Source: Corbicula japonica (lineage: Eukaryota; Mollusca; Bivalvia; Venerida; Cyrenidae). Taken from it: a stretch of DNA of 64,000 nucleotides. Positions 25,125 through 39,300 of the stretch are shown piece after piece. Positions within the stretch are counted from its first letter, which is position 1, and each line of letters opens with the position of its first letter. The stretch covers positions 3,734,796 through 3,798,795 of the forward strand of contig JAZAYU010000003.1 of NCBI GenBank assembly GCA_038501625.1, in the 5' to 3' direction. The position numbers and the translations under genes are program-made. Under the pieces are notes generated by a model. That model was not told the origin of the DNA. It searched no databases and saw only the letters and a program-made list of their open reading frames with translations.

Positions 25125-25624
25125 NNNNNNNNNNNNNNNNNNNNNNNNNNNNNNNNNNNNNNNNNNNNNNNNNNNNNNNNNNNNNNNNNNNNNNNNNNNN
25201 NNNNNNNNNNNNNNNNNNNNNNNNNNNNNNNNNNNNNNNNNNNNNNNNNNNNNNNNNNNNNNNNNNNNNNNNNNNNNNNNNNNNNNNNNNNNNNNNNNNN
25301 NNNNNNNNNNNNNNNNNNNNNNNNNNNNNNNNNNNNNNNNNNNNNNNNNNNNNNNNNNNNNNNNNNNNNNNNNNNNNNNNNNNNNNNNNNNNNNNNNNNN
25401 NNNNNNNNNNNNNNNNNNNNNNNNNNNNNNNNNNNNNNNNNNNNNNNNNNNNNNNNNNNNNNNNNNNNNNNNNNNNNNNNNNNNNNNNNNNNNNNNNNNN
25501 NNNNNNNNNNNNNNNNNNNNNNNNNNNNNNNNNNNNNNNNNNNNNNNNNNNNNNNNNNNNNNNNNNNNNNNNNNNNNNNNNNNNNNNNNNNNNNNNNNNN
25601 NNNNNNNNNNNNNNNNNNNNNNNN
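25125..25624. other. Assembly gap, exactly 500 N
   Basis: A run of 500 unknown bases. The round length suggests a placeholder for a gap of unknown size. Two genes on opposite strands lose their 5' parts here: the - strand GPCR to the left and the + strand FN3-like protein to the right. Confidence 0.97.
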
Positions 25625-25649
25625 TTTCATTTGGCTTTTATCCTTCTAG

Positions 25650-26786
25650 GTTGATGGAATATCCAGTGACTACACATTTACCGGTCTTGATTTCCATGAT
25701 GGAAGTTTCTATGACGTTACACTTGTCACTTGTAACGGTGCAAAAGTCTGTTCAAATTCAAAGCTTACTAACATTCTGGTTGACAGTACACCGCCGACAC
25801 CAGGTAATTACTTTCTGGAAGAATAGTGTTTTAATTTTCAAATGCCTCTTCGTTTCGGCCGGATTTTATCCCTTAAAACAACACAACAGATGAAGAAAAG
25901 TGTAACACTATACACTCATATTTTAACACATTTACGAGGCAGACGAGATTTAATGGGAACACCCCTAAGTAATCTTAATTCACGTCGATACAATCAGTAT
26001 GATGAGAAAAAATGAAAACGAAAAAGTTTTTACTACAAAACACCCTACATTTTAGTTGTAAAACTAAAGTTCGATACTGAGTCATAGCGTTATTATATAC
26101 AATTTACCGATGGTGGATAATCTCGATGTATGAAACAGAAAAATGAAAGATTGTAATGCAATCAAGCACATTGTTTGAGTTTGAAAAACAAACTGACTGT
26201 TTTCATTATAATTTTATTCGTCCACTGCAATTATTTTGAATGTGTTTAAACTACATTTATTATGAAACTTTTATAAGTTTCATCAAATTATGAGCCTTAA
26301 GACATGTTTTATAATTATATTACCAATCTGTCCCTTTTGTATAATGAAGGTTCATTTGCTCTTCGCTTGTTCTGTCCATAGTAACAAAACACGAGTCATA
26401 ACCAATGCGCTCAAATGAGAGTATATTCTAAATTTTCGTTTAGAAAGAGTGATCATTTCTTCATTCCGAAAATCACCAGTTTTGGAAAAAAACATATTAA
26501 TTTAATTGATGGTCATTGTGAAATGCTTAAACTCAGAATATAAGAAACTAGGTCATATTTAAATTTCAAGCTCAGTGTTAAGAAATAATTTTTCGATAGA
26601 TTCGATTTTTTTACTTATAAAATGAGTAATATGCTACACGATGTATTAGGTAGCGTTTATTGTTGTCAATAGACAAGTCTGAAGACTATTAATTTTCTTT
26701 TGAATTTTATAAATTTTTTATAAAAAAATTTATTTATTGTTAGTCTTTGGCGTTATGGTCTGTGTAAATGGGTCTTCATCTAGCTA

Positions 26787-26821
<35 letters not shown>

Positions 26822-26853
26822 GCCTGCCTGTCCTGCCTGCCTGCCTGCCTGCC

Positions 26854-26909
<56 letters not shown>

Positions 26910-27263
26910 AAATTCTTCATTCTTAATCAAATAATCTGTCTTAATCCTTTTTCAATTTTAGTCAGACTCTTATTATTTTTAAATAGGGACTTTTGCCGTC
27001 AACACTGACCATGCAGCCAATTTGGCTAGGCAGCCGGACGATTGGATGACTTGGACAAGTATCTCAATAAACCTAGCTTGGTTGGGCTTTGAAGATGTCC
27101 ATACCGGTATTGACAGATATATCGTTAATATTGGAAGCACCTACATGAATAACGACTTAAATGAGGTAAAATTGTACCCATTGAGATAAGGGTGAAACAA
27201 AGAGAGAGAGAGAGAGAGAAAGAGGGAGAAAGAGAGACATATAAGACTATAGAAACAAACGGC

Positions 27264-27304
<41 letters not shown>

Positions 27305-30300
27305 CAAGACTATAGAAACAAACAGCTTAGAAACGCGTCGTGATTTTCCGCAATGTCAAATACACAGTAAAGATGAACATCATGACCACATCATCCGGAA
27401 TCAAACTTGCAATATCGACAGGAATAAAAGGGAGTAATTTAGCCCATGATTTATCTGAAAGCTTCCTTATCGCTTACGATGTGTTGTAGTGCAACGTGCA
27501 ATCAATGTGACAAGTTTATAATCACTCATACTATATAGTATAAGTGTTTTTCGCTAAGCATGCATGTCAGTTGTCTTAGTGATTCTTTGTGTTGTTATCT
27601 AGCAAATTAAACTGGTGCTCGGCAGGCCATCAAGTTTATACCAATTGTATTAGACAGTGCAGGTTATGTTTTTGCATTAAAACGCTTGTGCATACAACAG
27701 TATATTAGATAGGTAGGTTGGAATTAATTCGCTAGTCTAAGAGAAATGTGTGTACGTTTGTTCTTATATAGAATGAGATAAGTAACCAACGAACAAACTT
27801 TCAAACAAAAAGGAACAGATATAAGCACAAGATATAATATGAAAGTACATTTCATATTGAATGAGTAAATAACTCTTATCTCAAAATTAATAATAAAAAC
27901 TAAAGATGTATATATTTTGCATCTGCTACACTTCGTCATTGGATGGTTGCAATGGAGAAGTGAACGGACAGCAAAATTAAGTCAAATGATAAATGATATT
28001 TATAGCAAATCATATGTAGTATTTAGGCTGAATCCGTATACGTATGTAAATTATTTCACGACCTTCGAATTAAACAGACGAACAGTTTGTGGTACAGAGA
28101 AAGTATCTTTTATGCGAAAATTGTCATTGAAACGTAGAAAAAAGACCCTCACATAGAATTCTGACCCTTCTAGAATAAGCCTAACCCTCACCCTAATGTA
28201 ATCTTACATCAAACCTATCCCTACCGATAGGCATCGGAAAAGAATAATTATGGTAATTGTACCCCTCCGTGCGTTCGTTTTTACGTGTGTACGTAGGTAA
28301 ATATCATTGTTTTTATGACCGCAACTCTTCTTTTATTATTGAAAGGAATTGATTTAACTCTTAATGGATTACTACTTCCAAGTGTGAGGTAAGTACACCC
28401 TCTAGTGCCCCTGGGTTAATCCTCAGTGAAAAATTGATTTGCCACTGACTGTTCCTAGGCGGTTACCCAGAGGTTCTCTATTTCGTTAATTGTTTGTCAC
28501 GTCTTAGTTAAAATTGAGTTTCTTTTAAACATAAGCTCTCTTTTCCTCTTTACTGTTTGGCTGCGTGGGGAGGCTGTGTTTTTCTGGGTGTAGAAATTAC
28601 TGATATGCATATTTCGCCTTTTGTAAACAAAATCTGTTTGTCAGCTGTGATGTTTATTCGCTCATAAGCCACAAATGACAATTTTGTGTGGTTTTGAATT
28701 CGCGCATTTGCTAAAGCGCAAACTAGGTGAACTCTTGGCCTTCGTGTATGACAGTGAGGACTCACTAGTAACCTTTTTTCTCTTCTCTGTAAAATTGTAG
28801 ATTGCATATTCCCCGATGATAGTAAATCACGGCAGCGATGTTTCATACCTAGAGGACGGCTTTGTTCAGACTCATACATTCCGAACTCAGTCACTCACTA
28901 AATATAAATCAGTATACGTCACCATAAAAGCCATTAATAAGGTATACATTTTATATTTTAACTGTAATTAATGATGTTTATAAGATGTACCCTAAAATGC
29001 ATATATTTATCAGTGAACCTTGTTGGTTAATTATATTTAACCATTGGCATGTTTACGTCGTTTAATTGTTTATGTCGATAGCGTTAAAAAACATTGTTCT
29101 TGTTGTGAAACTGATGTTATTATAAGGAACTTCATACAATGAAGTATGTTTTAATGTTACTGTGGTTGCAGGTGGGTTTGTCAAGTGACATTGTTCACTC
29201 ACAATTTAACCTTCTGTCCGGTGGAACGATGGGAATTATGGATCTTGTTCGACGATGTGACAGTCATTCATGTCTGGGACACTGCGTCTGTGCTGCTCAT
29301 GGCCAGCTCTGTATAGATCGCAGCACATGTAATGAGACAACTGGAAGTAGTAAGTCAGTGTAGAAATAAAAGTCTCAACGAAATATGTGTGTAAGTTAGT
29401 TGTGTAATAGGCAAATGGCAGTGTAATTGTACTTCAACATAAACGTTTGATATAACATATGCTTAATAAATTATAATCTAAATTACTGTTCACTCATTTT
29501 CAGCTGAATTAAAGTGGTAACATTTATACGGCTTTACATTTTCACGCTATTTTGCTCTAATTATCTAGCTTTTGAAGAAAAATATTGTCAACTGTGTCCC
29601 TTTTGCTAATATAGAAAAAAAATTAGTAATTATGTTATTGCATATTGCTCACATATATTTCTTAAAGAAACGTTGCATTGCAAAAATAATTATTTCAATG
29701 TAAGTACTTAGTTTTGAACAGTAAATATTGATGATTTGTATAGTTATAAAAGGCTTGATGTTCAAAGGTTGTTTTTTTTTCAAAATGTAAGTTTTTGAGA
29801 CCAAATTATAAACACGAGTGAATCAATAGAAAGTCCTTTTAAAAATGTTAAGTCGAATGTTAGTAAGAAAACTTTATTAAGGTCGTTAATTTAAATATGT
29901 TTTTTTTAATACTCTTACATTTTATATGACTGTATTGCTAAATACTGACCAGTTTTACTTTCAATGTTCGATCCATATTTTCTTTTGAAATTCGTTACCT
30001 AAGATATGAACTTTAACTTTTCTGACACACAATACTTGTAAGTGTGAAAAGTCAGTCTTGCACATGTTTTGCTGCATTCTTTACAAAACAAAATATTTAT
30101 TGAATAAAAAATTCAGTAATTCAGTTAGTCCAAGCAAATGTTGGCATTTTCTGGCGGATTCTCGCAATTCTGCTCTTAAGCATCAACATTCATACGAGTT
30201 CATTTTAAAAACATTTTCAGATCATTATAGGCAGACATATGCAATATCTCAAAGTAGGCCTGTAAAAGTAAAACAAAACTATATGATGCTTATTTGTTTT

Positions 30301-33300
30301 AGCGAAAGTTTTAAATTGATATCAACAGCATAACGTTTTATTCCGTCTTCAATCCCGCAATATCTTTTGTCGTAGCCTGTGTCAAATATTCAGCACATTA
30401 CTGCTATCATTTCTTAATTACATTTATGTATTTATTTTAGCAAATCCAAACCCAAACACACTGATAGAGGTAAAAGATTTCATCGATCTTTCTTTTCCTA
30501 CGAACAAGCCAGCGCCCCTCCATACTCCAGATAACACTCTTCTAGCTGCAAAGTGGTACATTACACAAGAGCGGGGACTTCGTCCACAATGGTATCATAT
30601 TTGATCTATAGTCAGCGCGTCTTGTAGTTTGTTGTTTTTAATTTTATATGTAATATTGCTAATAACTATTAAATTGCAATAAACAGTGATTATAAAATAT
30701 CATGTTGCCGTTAAACTTGATCTTAAAATTCTTGAGTGCAAAGAAAGCAATTGAATAACCATCTAGTGAATAAAAATGCTTCACATACAGTTTTCTTTAT
30801 GTGGTGCTTTAAACGATTCCTTAAAACATAAACTTTAAAAAGGAACACATACAAATTTTCCAAAAATGCATTGTCCCAGATGCACGAATGAACGGGTGTT
30901 ATCACCCTGTTGTCAACTCAAGAAGTTAACTCTAAAATAATGTGCAAAAATATCAGGAGTGTGACAAAAAGTGTGACAGTTTTAAAAATCATATTTGTTT
31001 GAACCATCACTTTACCAAAAGCTTAAAAAAGACGTTTAATTGTTGTTTAAGTGAAATGTGCATTTATTGGGCATCAACTAATGATAAAATCGAGCAAATT
31101 ATACGTAAGGTTATCGAAATTTATGCCATTAAGCCAAACGTGGTAGATCAGAAAATACCTCAAGAAAATCAATACATCTTTGCTCAAAACAATTATTAGA
31201 CGTTAGGGATTAATGCTACAAAAGAAATTGTTTGTGTATCATTAAGTGTAATGTTTCTAGAGGTAATAATTATAATAGTATTACCTCTACTGAGATGATT
31301 ATATTTGTCTGCAGCTGCCTAAAGAAAATATCATCTGAATTTGTGTGACATTATACCGATATTTCAATATTCTGTCAACCTATCACTTACATTAGTACTA
31401 GAATATGTGTTTTCCTAAAAGTCTGTGCCGTGTTTAAAATTTCTTACATTGTGACGAACAGGAATGACCTAAGTGAAACATTTTTGAGTACACTGCACGT
31501 ATGTAATTGTCTGGAGGGTGACACACTTTCTTAAAAATATGATATTTTTAGCTACCTGTTAAACCACGTGTTCTAAAGAACTTATATTTGATGCTTCAAC
31601 CTGTTAATGTTAATCATTAACAGAAATGCACATTTAAAAAATAAGAAACTGTAATTGTATTTTAAGCACATAAATTAAAATTCTTGCTATTTATTTAATA
31701 TTGGTCCATAAAGCTCCATAAAATTTTCATTATGTCACATATGAGTATTACTATCTAGATTGATTTTGATCACTGTAAAGATTGTACGAACATACGCAGC
31801 GACCAGTTTGGACTATTTATTAACTTAAATTCTTTACTTTTTTCATTTCACTTGTGTTTTTTAAATAGCCCAGACGACAATATATCAGCAACCAGTTGGG
31901 CAATTTCAAAAATCTTTTCAGTTCTGTACTCAGTTGCAGTAAGCAAAAATACAGAGAAACCAATATGGAATTGTTCACTATTGTTTCACTTTTCCAGCCA
32001 TTTTTTGAAACAGCTGACATTATAAACATTATGCTTATAGTTAGGTATTTTTAGGTTTGAATGGAGTGTTGGGGAAAGTTCACAAGAATTACCAACTGGT
32101 GTATTTGATGAAATTGAGAAACGGGTATGGCATGACAGCGGTAAAGAACAACAATGGATATTTACACATAAAAGAGGTAAATAATCCTAACTAACCTACC
32201 TACACCATGATTTTACTGAAAATTTCAAAAATTGCATAGACAATGCCTCATTTCGCAGGCGAATATCATCAAATAACTTGTATACGAAGCTCGAATGTGA
32301 AAACTTACATCATATTATGGTTACTTTTGTGTTAGAAACCTAAAACAGTAAAGTTTTCTTTAAAAAATGATGCTTGTCATAACGCGCAAAACAATTCTCA
32401 GGCTGTATATTCTGGATATGGTCATTCACGGTATGCATAAGTTTCACACTATCAGAGCAACAGTGCAATATGAAATTACTGTTCCGGAAGGTGACAGAAG
32501 GCAAGTGAACCAAGTTTCGCCATCGCCATATAATATCGGCTAACATGTTAAATGTTCGTTATTACATTATATTCTGATTTGTTTTTAAGGGAAGGTTCTA
32601 GAAGATCATGAAAAGTACTCTTTCTTTGTTCGAGCATGGTATGACGAAAACACCTTCGCAATTTTTAAGAGTCCCGGAGTGGTTATTTACTCAACCCCAC
32701 CATTAACAACGACATTGAGAGGAAAGGCTGTCAAAGAAGTATTGGTGGGTCAAACGAAGGATATCGATTTCTTTCAACGAGATACACAGGTCAACGCTGA
32801 TTGGACGGGAAAATTTCTCAACACATATGACAGCTTATCTCATTTTCATGTGTACATTAGTTCGCTCCCAGGTGGTATGTTTATATTGTTCCATTTTCAC
32901 AAAGGATCTAATTTAGTTTTGGCCATTATTGAACAATGCGAAAACAAATAAATTTTGTTGCGAAAACGATCCACTCTATATCAAAATTTCTGTTAATATC
33001 GTTCTTTATTTTATTTAGCCGACTTAACTCAGTTCATAATGCTATGATCTGTTTTGTTTTTGTAAAAAAGAAAATGAACTATACATAACCGAAACAGTTG
33101 ATTTTCAGAATACACTGCCTTCTTATTGAGAAGTATAAACGTAAAGAAGGGGAATGCTTATAGAAGGAACATAGCTACTTTAAAAGCAAACACACATCAC
33201 AGTCTCAAACAACAGAGTGTCTTAATGTTTTGATTTTGAGTCAGCTATATATAATCGAAATGCCTTCCACGAAAGAACATAAATTGGTTTTACCACACTA

Positions 33301-36300
33301 GCCACAGCGATCCATAACCTCTTATCGACGTGATTGTAATGTGAAACTCGTAAGAGAGAGAACAAGACGTTGTGAACGGTTCAGATTGTATTGAGCGACT
33401 CCCCTGTTCAACGTACAAAACAAGTATACACACAACAACAACGTTGACGTCATGAACGTCACATACTTTTGCGTGGCGCGTAAATTAACGCTAAGTTATA
33501 GTATTCTCAACATACTGGGGGCCACGAAAAGTGATATGAGAGCATATTAAAATTAATGTTCATGTTAAATGTCACTAATAAATTTAAACAACACTGTTTG
33601 TAATTAAGATGAACAGTCTCTTGTATATAATATCACCTATTAACTTAATAAATCACATTTGAGTAATCAGCGTTATTAAAATGAATAAAGTCTTTTTGAG
33701 TGTCTTTATCTTGGCATAAGTATTTAATTGTCACTAGTAATAGTTTCCAGCGGATAAAGTTTTAAGATCGGTCTTGTAGTTAATCCATTTTTAGTTTTTA
33801 TCTTCGCGGCACGATGTTGATCCATCATTCCCTGTGATAAGCCCTTTGACCACCGCCAGCTTCCAGTGAACACGTGGTCCTTCGTCATGGATCTGGACAA
33901 CATCTCCCACACGAATTTGTTCCTTGTTCGATCCTGTAGTTTTGTGGAACTCCCGTAGTGCGGTTAAGTATTCCAATTTCCAGCGTTTCCTGAACTGACT
34001 GATGATCTGCATTTGCATTTTGGCACGATTAGTGAGTGTCGTCTGGTCACTTTGAACTGACGCAATATCCTTGTCTGTGTAGTGTTCATAATATGGTAGT
34101 GACGTCATCTTTCGTCCGTAGAGCAGATGTGACGGTGTTAATGGATCCAGATCGTCAATGTTTGAAGAAACATGGGTTAGGGGTCTATCATTCATAACCG
34201 CTTCAATTTCTGTAACAATCGTCTGCAAGGTTTCCATGGATACGAACCTTCTTCCCAGAACTTTTCTTCAAGTTGTTTTTGTAAGTCCAATGAGGCGCTC
34301 CCAAAAACCACCATACCATGGGGCGCGTTTTGGGATAAATCTCCATTCCGTTCCTCTTTTGCCAAGTTCTTCGTGTGTAGCTGCGGTGTTAAACAGATTT
34401 TTGATGTAGTTTGCTGCAGCAACATAAGTTGTTGCGTTGTCCGATATCATCACATTGGGTAACGACTTGCGGCTTGTAAACCTCCGAAATGCTTGTAGAA
34501 ATGCGTCTGTTGATAAGTCAGGAACGACTTCAAGATGGACGGCTCTAGTAGCTGCGCATGTGAAGAGGCAGATGTAGCATTTAGTTTCACTTCCGGTAGC
34601 GGTCTTTACATATAAAGCTCCTGTAAAATCTACACCAGTGACGCTGAATGGCGGGGCGTCTTTTACTCTGACCTTGGGTAGAGGTGGCGGGTCTGGTGCT
34701 CGGTACGGTCTGCCAATAACTCTATTACATTTCACGCATGTACGCAGTAACGCTCTGACGCGCTGTCGTATAGAAGGTATCCAGTACTTCTGTCTAAGTT
34801 GATTTATAGTAGCGTTTACTCCAGAATGTAACTGGTTTTCGTGGGCATTGAATACGATAAGCTTGGTTAGTTCATGTTTCTTTGGTAATAGGTAGGGAAA
34901 CTTTGCTGAATACTTGAGTGGTGCGTTGTGAATTCTCCCTCCGCAGCGTATGATACCCTGAGCGTCTAAATACAACTTGAGTTGTCTAATCAGTGGTAAA
35001 CGTGAACCTTTACTGTTTGACTTCATATTTTCTATTTCTTCTTGAAAATGTGTAGCTTGACACGATTTCAACCATTGAACTTCTGCGTCGTGTAGTTCGT
35101 TTGCTGTTAAACTCCCAGTAAATCTGTTCGCTCGTTGGCGTCTGCAATTATTGATGTATCTCCACACGTATGCCGTAATACGAAGTAATTTATGGTAAGT
35201 GCTGTATTTGGATATGTTCACTACTCTGTGTACGCCCGAAATTTCCATACATTGTAGACTTGAAACAGTAGTCGTCTGCGTCGGAGTCACGTCTGCATCT
35301 GCAGCTGGTGCCGTCTGATTGTATTCCCAGGTCGGCCAGTGCTCTTTGTTCGGAAGCCATGTAGGACCGGCGTTCCATAGTTGGCTATCAAGGTATGTAT
35401 CTGCTGAAACTCCACGTGTCAGTAAGTCAGCTGGGTTACAATCGGTGGGGCAGTATCTCCACGACGACATGTCTGTCAGCTTATGTATCTCTTCAGTACG
35501 ATTCCTCATGAAACGTTTGAGCGGTTTTGTTGTCTTAAGCCAGTGGAGTACGATTTGGCTGTCCGACCAATATGTCACATTTGAGGTTGTTATGATCTCT
35601 TTAAGATATGAAGACAGTCGTGCGCCAACCAATGCTGCCATTAGTTCTAGCTGGGGTAGAGTTAACGTTTTTAAAGGCGCTACTAGGTTCTTTGCCATAA
35701 CAAGTCTAGGTTGGGATTGGATGCAGATGTATGCTGCTGCTCCGTATGATTTGACGCTTGCATCTACGAAAATATGAAGACTGATCTCACTGTCGCTATT
35801 TACTGAAAGTAAGAATTGTCTGGTAAACTTCATTTCTGTAACTTCTGGACCATACGCCGCTGAACATGGAATGGTATTAATCTGAAAATACCTCATTGAA
35901 GGTTCCATGTTCACCGCCATATGCATACCATCGTTTGGGATGGATCGAAATTGTACTATTTAATGGTGTAATTACTGAGTTGCGCTCAACCCGGGGCTAG
36001 GCGGCGTGGGCAGTAATAAGCATTTCCATTACTGCCCATGAACAGGCTCAATCAAACCGAGCCTGCAGTATTTTCATATTTGTCGTGTTCGGTGGCTTTC
36101 AAAGTTCTCTTTTCATTTATTCAAGGATCTTGTAAGCTGGTTCCAGTTGACACGTATAGAATCGGGTAACGGTGTGTCCCAGTCGTATTTGTCTTTCCAT
36201 AGCTCTTGAAGTAATATTTTCGCACTCACTGTGACTGGACTTAGCAAGCCGAGGGGATCATAGATCTGTGATGAGTACTTTAGTATGGTTCTCTTTGTGA

Positions 36301-39300
36301 CGACATCTAGAATTGGGATATTTCTCTCTGCAAATGATATCTCGTCTTTGATTGGGTCCCATTTCATTCCAAGAATCTTCACAATTACGTCACTGTTCAT
36401 CACATTGTCGGCTGCCGCTAGTGCTCTTAGTGATTCACTGTTTGATGTCCATGTACGAAGATTCATACCTGCGCTGGACATAAGACTTCTTGATTCTGTG
36501 AAATACGTGAGTAGGTCAAACTCGTTCTCGAAACTAGAAAGTACGTTGTCAACGTATATATCTCGTTTGATGATCTCTGCTGCTGGCACGTGCTTGTAGT
36601 TGTCTAGGTGTTTCAGTATGGTTGCATTAAGTATAAATGGTGAACAGGTGGCTCCAAATAAAACCGACTTAAAACGGTAAGTAGATAATGGACTGTCTGG
36701 GTTACTAATGTCACTTGACCACAAAAACCGGGTAGAATCTCTGTCTCTCTCATCAAGTCCGATGTGTAAAAAGGCTTTCTCAATATCTGTAGTTGCGGCG
36801 TAGCTATGGATACGGAATCTCACTAGTATGCTGGCAAGATCATTCAATATGGGTGGGGTCGACTCTAGGCAATCGTTAAGGCTTGGTGAGTTTGGTGACT
36901 TCCGGCAACTACAGTCGTACACTATTCGAATGGGCGTAGTCGCTGATTCCTTTTTAACAGGGTGGTGGGGAATGTAGTGGACTTGTCCGGTGGGTGGGGT
37001 ATCGCTTTCGACTTTCTCTATGAACCCTCTACGCTCCTGTTCGGTTATAATTTCGTCATATTTCTTGAGTAAGTGTGGCTCCTTCTGTAGTCTTTTAATC
37101 ATATTTCCGTCCTTTTCTTTGAGACATCGTAGTTGCTAGGAAGTGGTTGGTGTTCTGGTTTCCAAGGTAACTTGGCTGAGTAACTTCCGTTTTTGAACTC
37201 TATTGATGACTGCTGGTATTCTCTGAAGTAGTCCGTCTTGTCTGTATCATCACAAATTGGTGATATGCCCATGCTTTCAAGGCTCCAGAAACGCTCTAGC
37301 ATATCTGTTGGAGTGTGAGATGTCATTATATTGAAAACGTGATCTGCAGTCCGAGAATTTTGTGTCTGCATTGGTCCAGATAACAGGTATCCAATCTTAG
37401 ATTTTACAGCAGTAGGTCCATTTCCGCGAATAACTTCGTCTTCTATTATGTCCCAATAGAAGTCAGCACCTATCAGCAGTGATATGTTGAAAGTGCAATC
37501 TCCGGTCACAGGATGCGCGAGTTTTAGACCTCGAAGATAGGATAGATCTGAGACTGTGCGTTGTAGCCTATTGTTGATAGGTGTTGATATTGTCGGTACA
37601 ATCCTGACTTGAATCGGGATCTTTTGGCGATTGTCTGTAATAAGGTGTACTGTTGCGACATCTACCTGCTGCACCTTGTTACTTCTGCTGTCAAACGATG
37701 ACAGGTATAGTGTCTCCGTACCTTCTGTGGTAAGTTCAAGCTCTTCCGCTAATTGCTATGTAATAAATGATTTCTGCGCTCCTTCATCAAATAATATGCT
37801 AGCTTCTGATTGAATGTGTTTTAATGAGGATACTGTTGCTATGGCGGTTTTAAGTAGCACTCCTTTATCTGGTGGGCTTGTGTAAGAGTGCAGCACGGCT
37901 GTTTCCGGTGATAAAGTCTCGTTTGTACTCGAACCTGTTGTCTGGTTACCACCTGTTGCCTGGTTACCTTGTCGGCTGTTACATATTGTCGTGTGGTGCT
38001 TACGTTTACAATTTTGGCATCTCTTATTGGTGTTGCACTTAGCGACGGGATGTTTACCTAAGCAGTTAAAGCATAAGCGTTTCTCTTTTACAACTTTAAG
38101 CCTAGATTCGGTGTCTGTAAAAGCTTTGCACTCACTTGATTTGTGTCAGCCATCGCAAAAGGCACATTTGAAATTGAATGAACTTACGCCAGAAGTTTTC
38201 CGATCTTGTTGTGCTCTCTTTCTGGATTTCGCACCTGTGAGAAATGACGCTGTAGCCTCGTAATCGTCAACTTCCGGTTCATTCTGCGCGGTACCAGACT
38301 CTAGGATGCAGATTTCTCTGTTAATGGCATGACGTAGATCATCTAATACCCAGTTATTTTCGCTATTTTCACGAGCTAATTGTCTACGAATTTCACATGG
38401 CATTTTGTCTAATATAACGGGCACTAACAAATTTCCGTAACTTTCTTGACATTGTCCCATAGCTTCTAAACTACGGATGTACGTTTCCATCTTATCATAA
38501 TAATTTCTAAGACTGGACAATTTACTAGACGGCGCAGGTAATTTAAGTAAGGCTTGCATAGCGGCGTGCGTGATTTTATGTTGCTTACCGAACCTTTCTC
38601 TGAGTAAATCTATTGCACGTGCGTAGTTTGCATTAGTCATGGCGAAGCCTTCAATTACACGTGCAGCATTGCCTTCAAGTTGGGATTTGAGGTAAGTAAA
38701 TTTTTGGACATCAGTGAGATTTACATTTGTATGTATAGTAGACTCATAACTATCCCAAAATGATTGCCACTGTAGAATATCACCGCTGAAACTTGGTAAC
38801 GACATCTTTGGAAGTCTGTAGAATTGTGACGAATTTACAGCGCTACTAGAATGAGAAAATGTACTTACAGTTCTCTCAGGATGAAAAGAATTTGCGTTAG
38901 GATTCAAACCGTTGTTGTTGCTCTGCTCTTCGTTGTGACCTGAATTTCCTTGATCGTCTCCGCGGGTTGTGCTGTACACGGATTTCTGCTGATCTCGGAA
39001 CGCTCGTAGGTGACACAACTTGATCTCCAATTCCATGGTGTACTCGTCGGTTTGAAATGTCTCTTCTGCAGTTCCATCTGCGTCGGTCTGCGATAGGATT
39101 TTATCATTTAATGTCTCTAGAACTTGCAGTTTCTCTTCGATGGTCTTCAGAATTGCGTTGAACTCCACCAAAGATTCGTTCTCCTTTGCGTGCTCAATTT
39201 TCTCCAAGTATCTCTCTATAAATCGTCGGTGTCCCTCTCTTTGTGTATGATGTTTTTGCAGATTCATGGTTATCCTGGTCGTTGCGGCACCATTATCGGC

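Noticed and set aside
33340..33512. LTR of only 173 bp without target duplication
   Set aside because: Flanks of the 173-bp version do not match. Extending both LTRs by 18 bp gives equal 190-bp LTRs and a flanking ACCTCT repeat, so the longer version is preferred.
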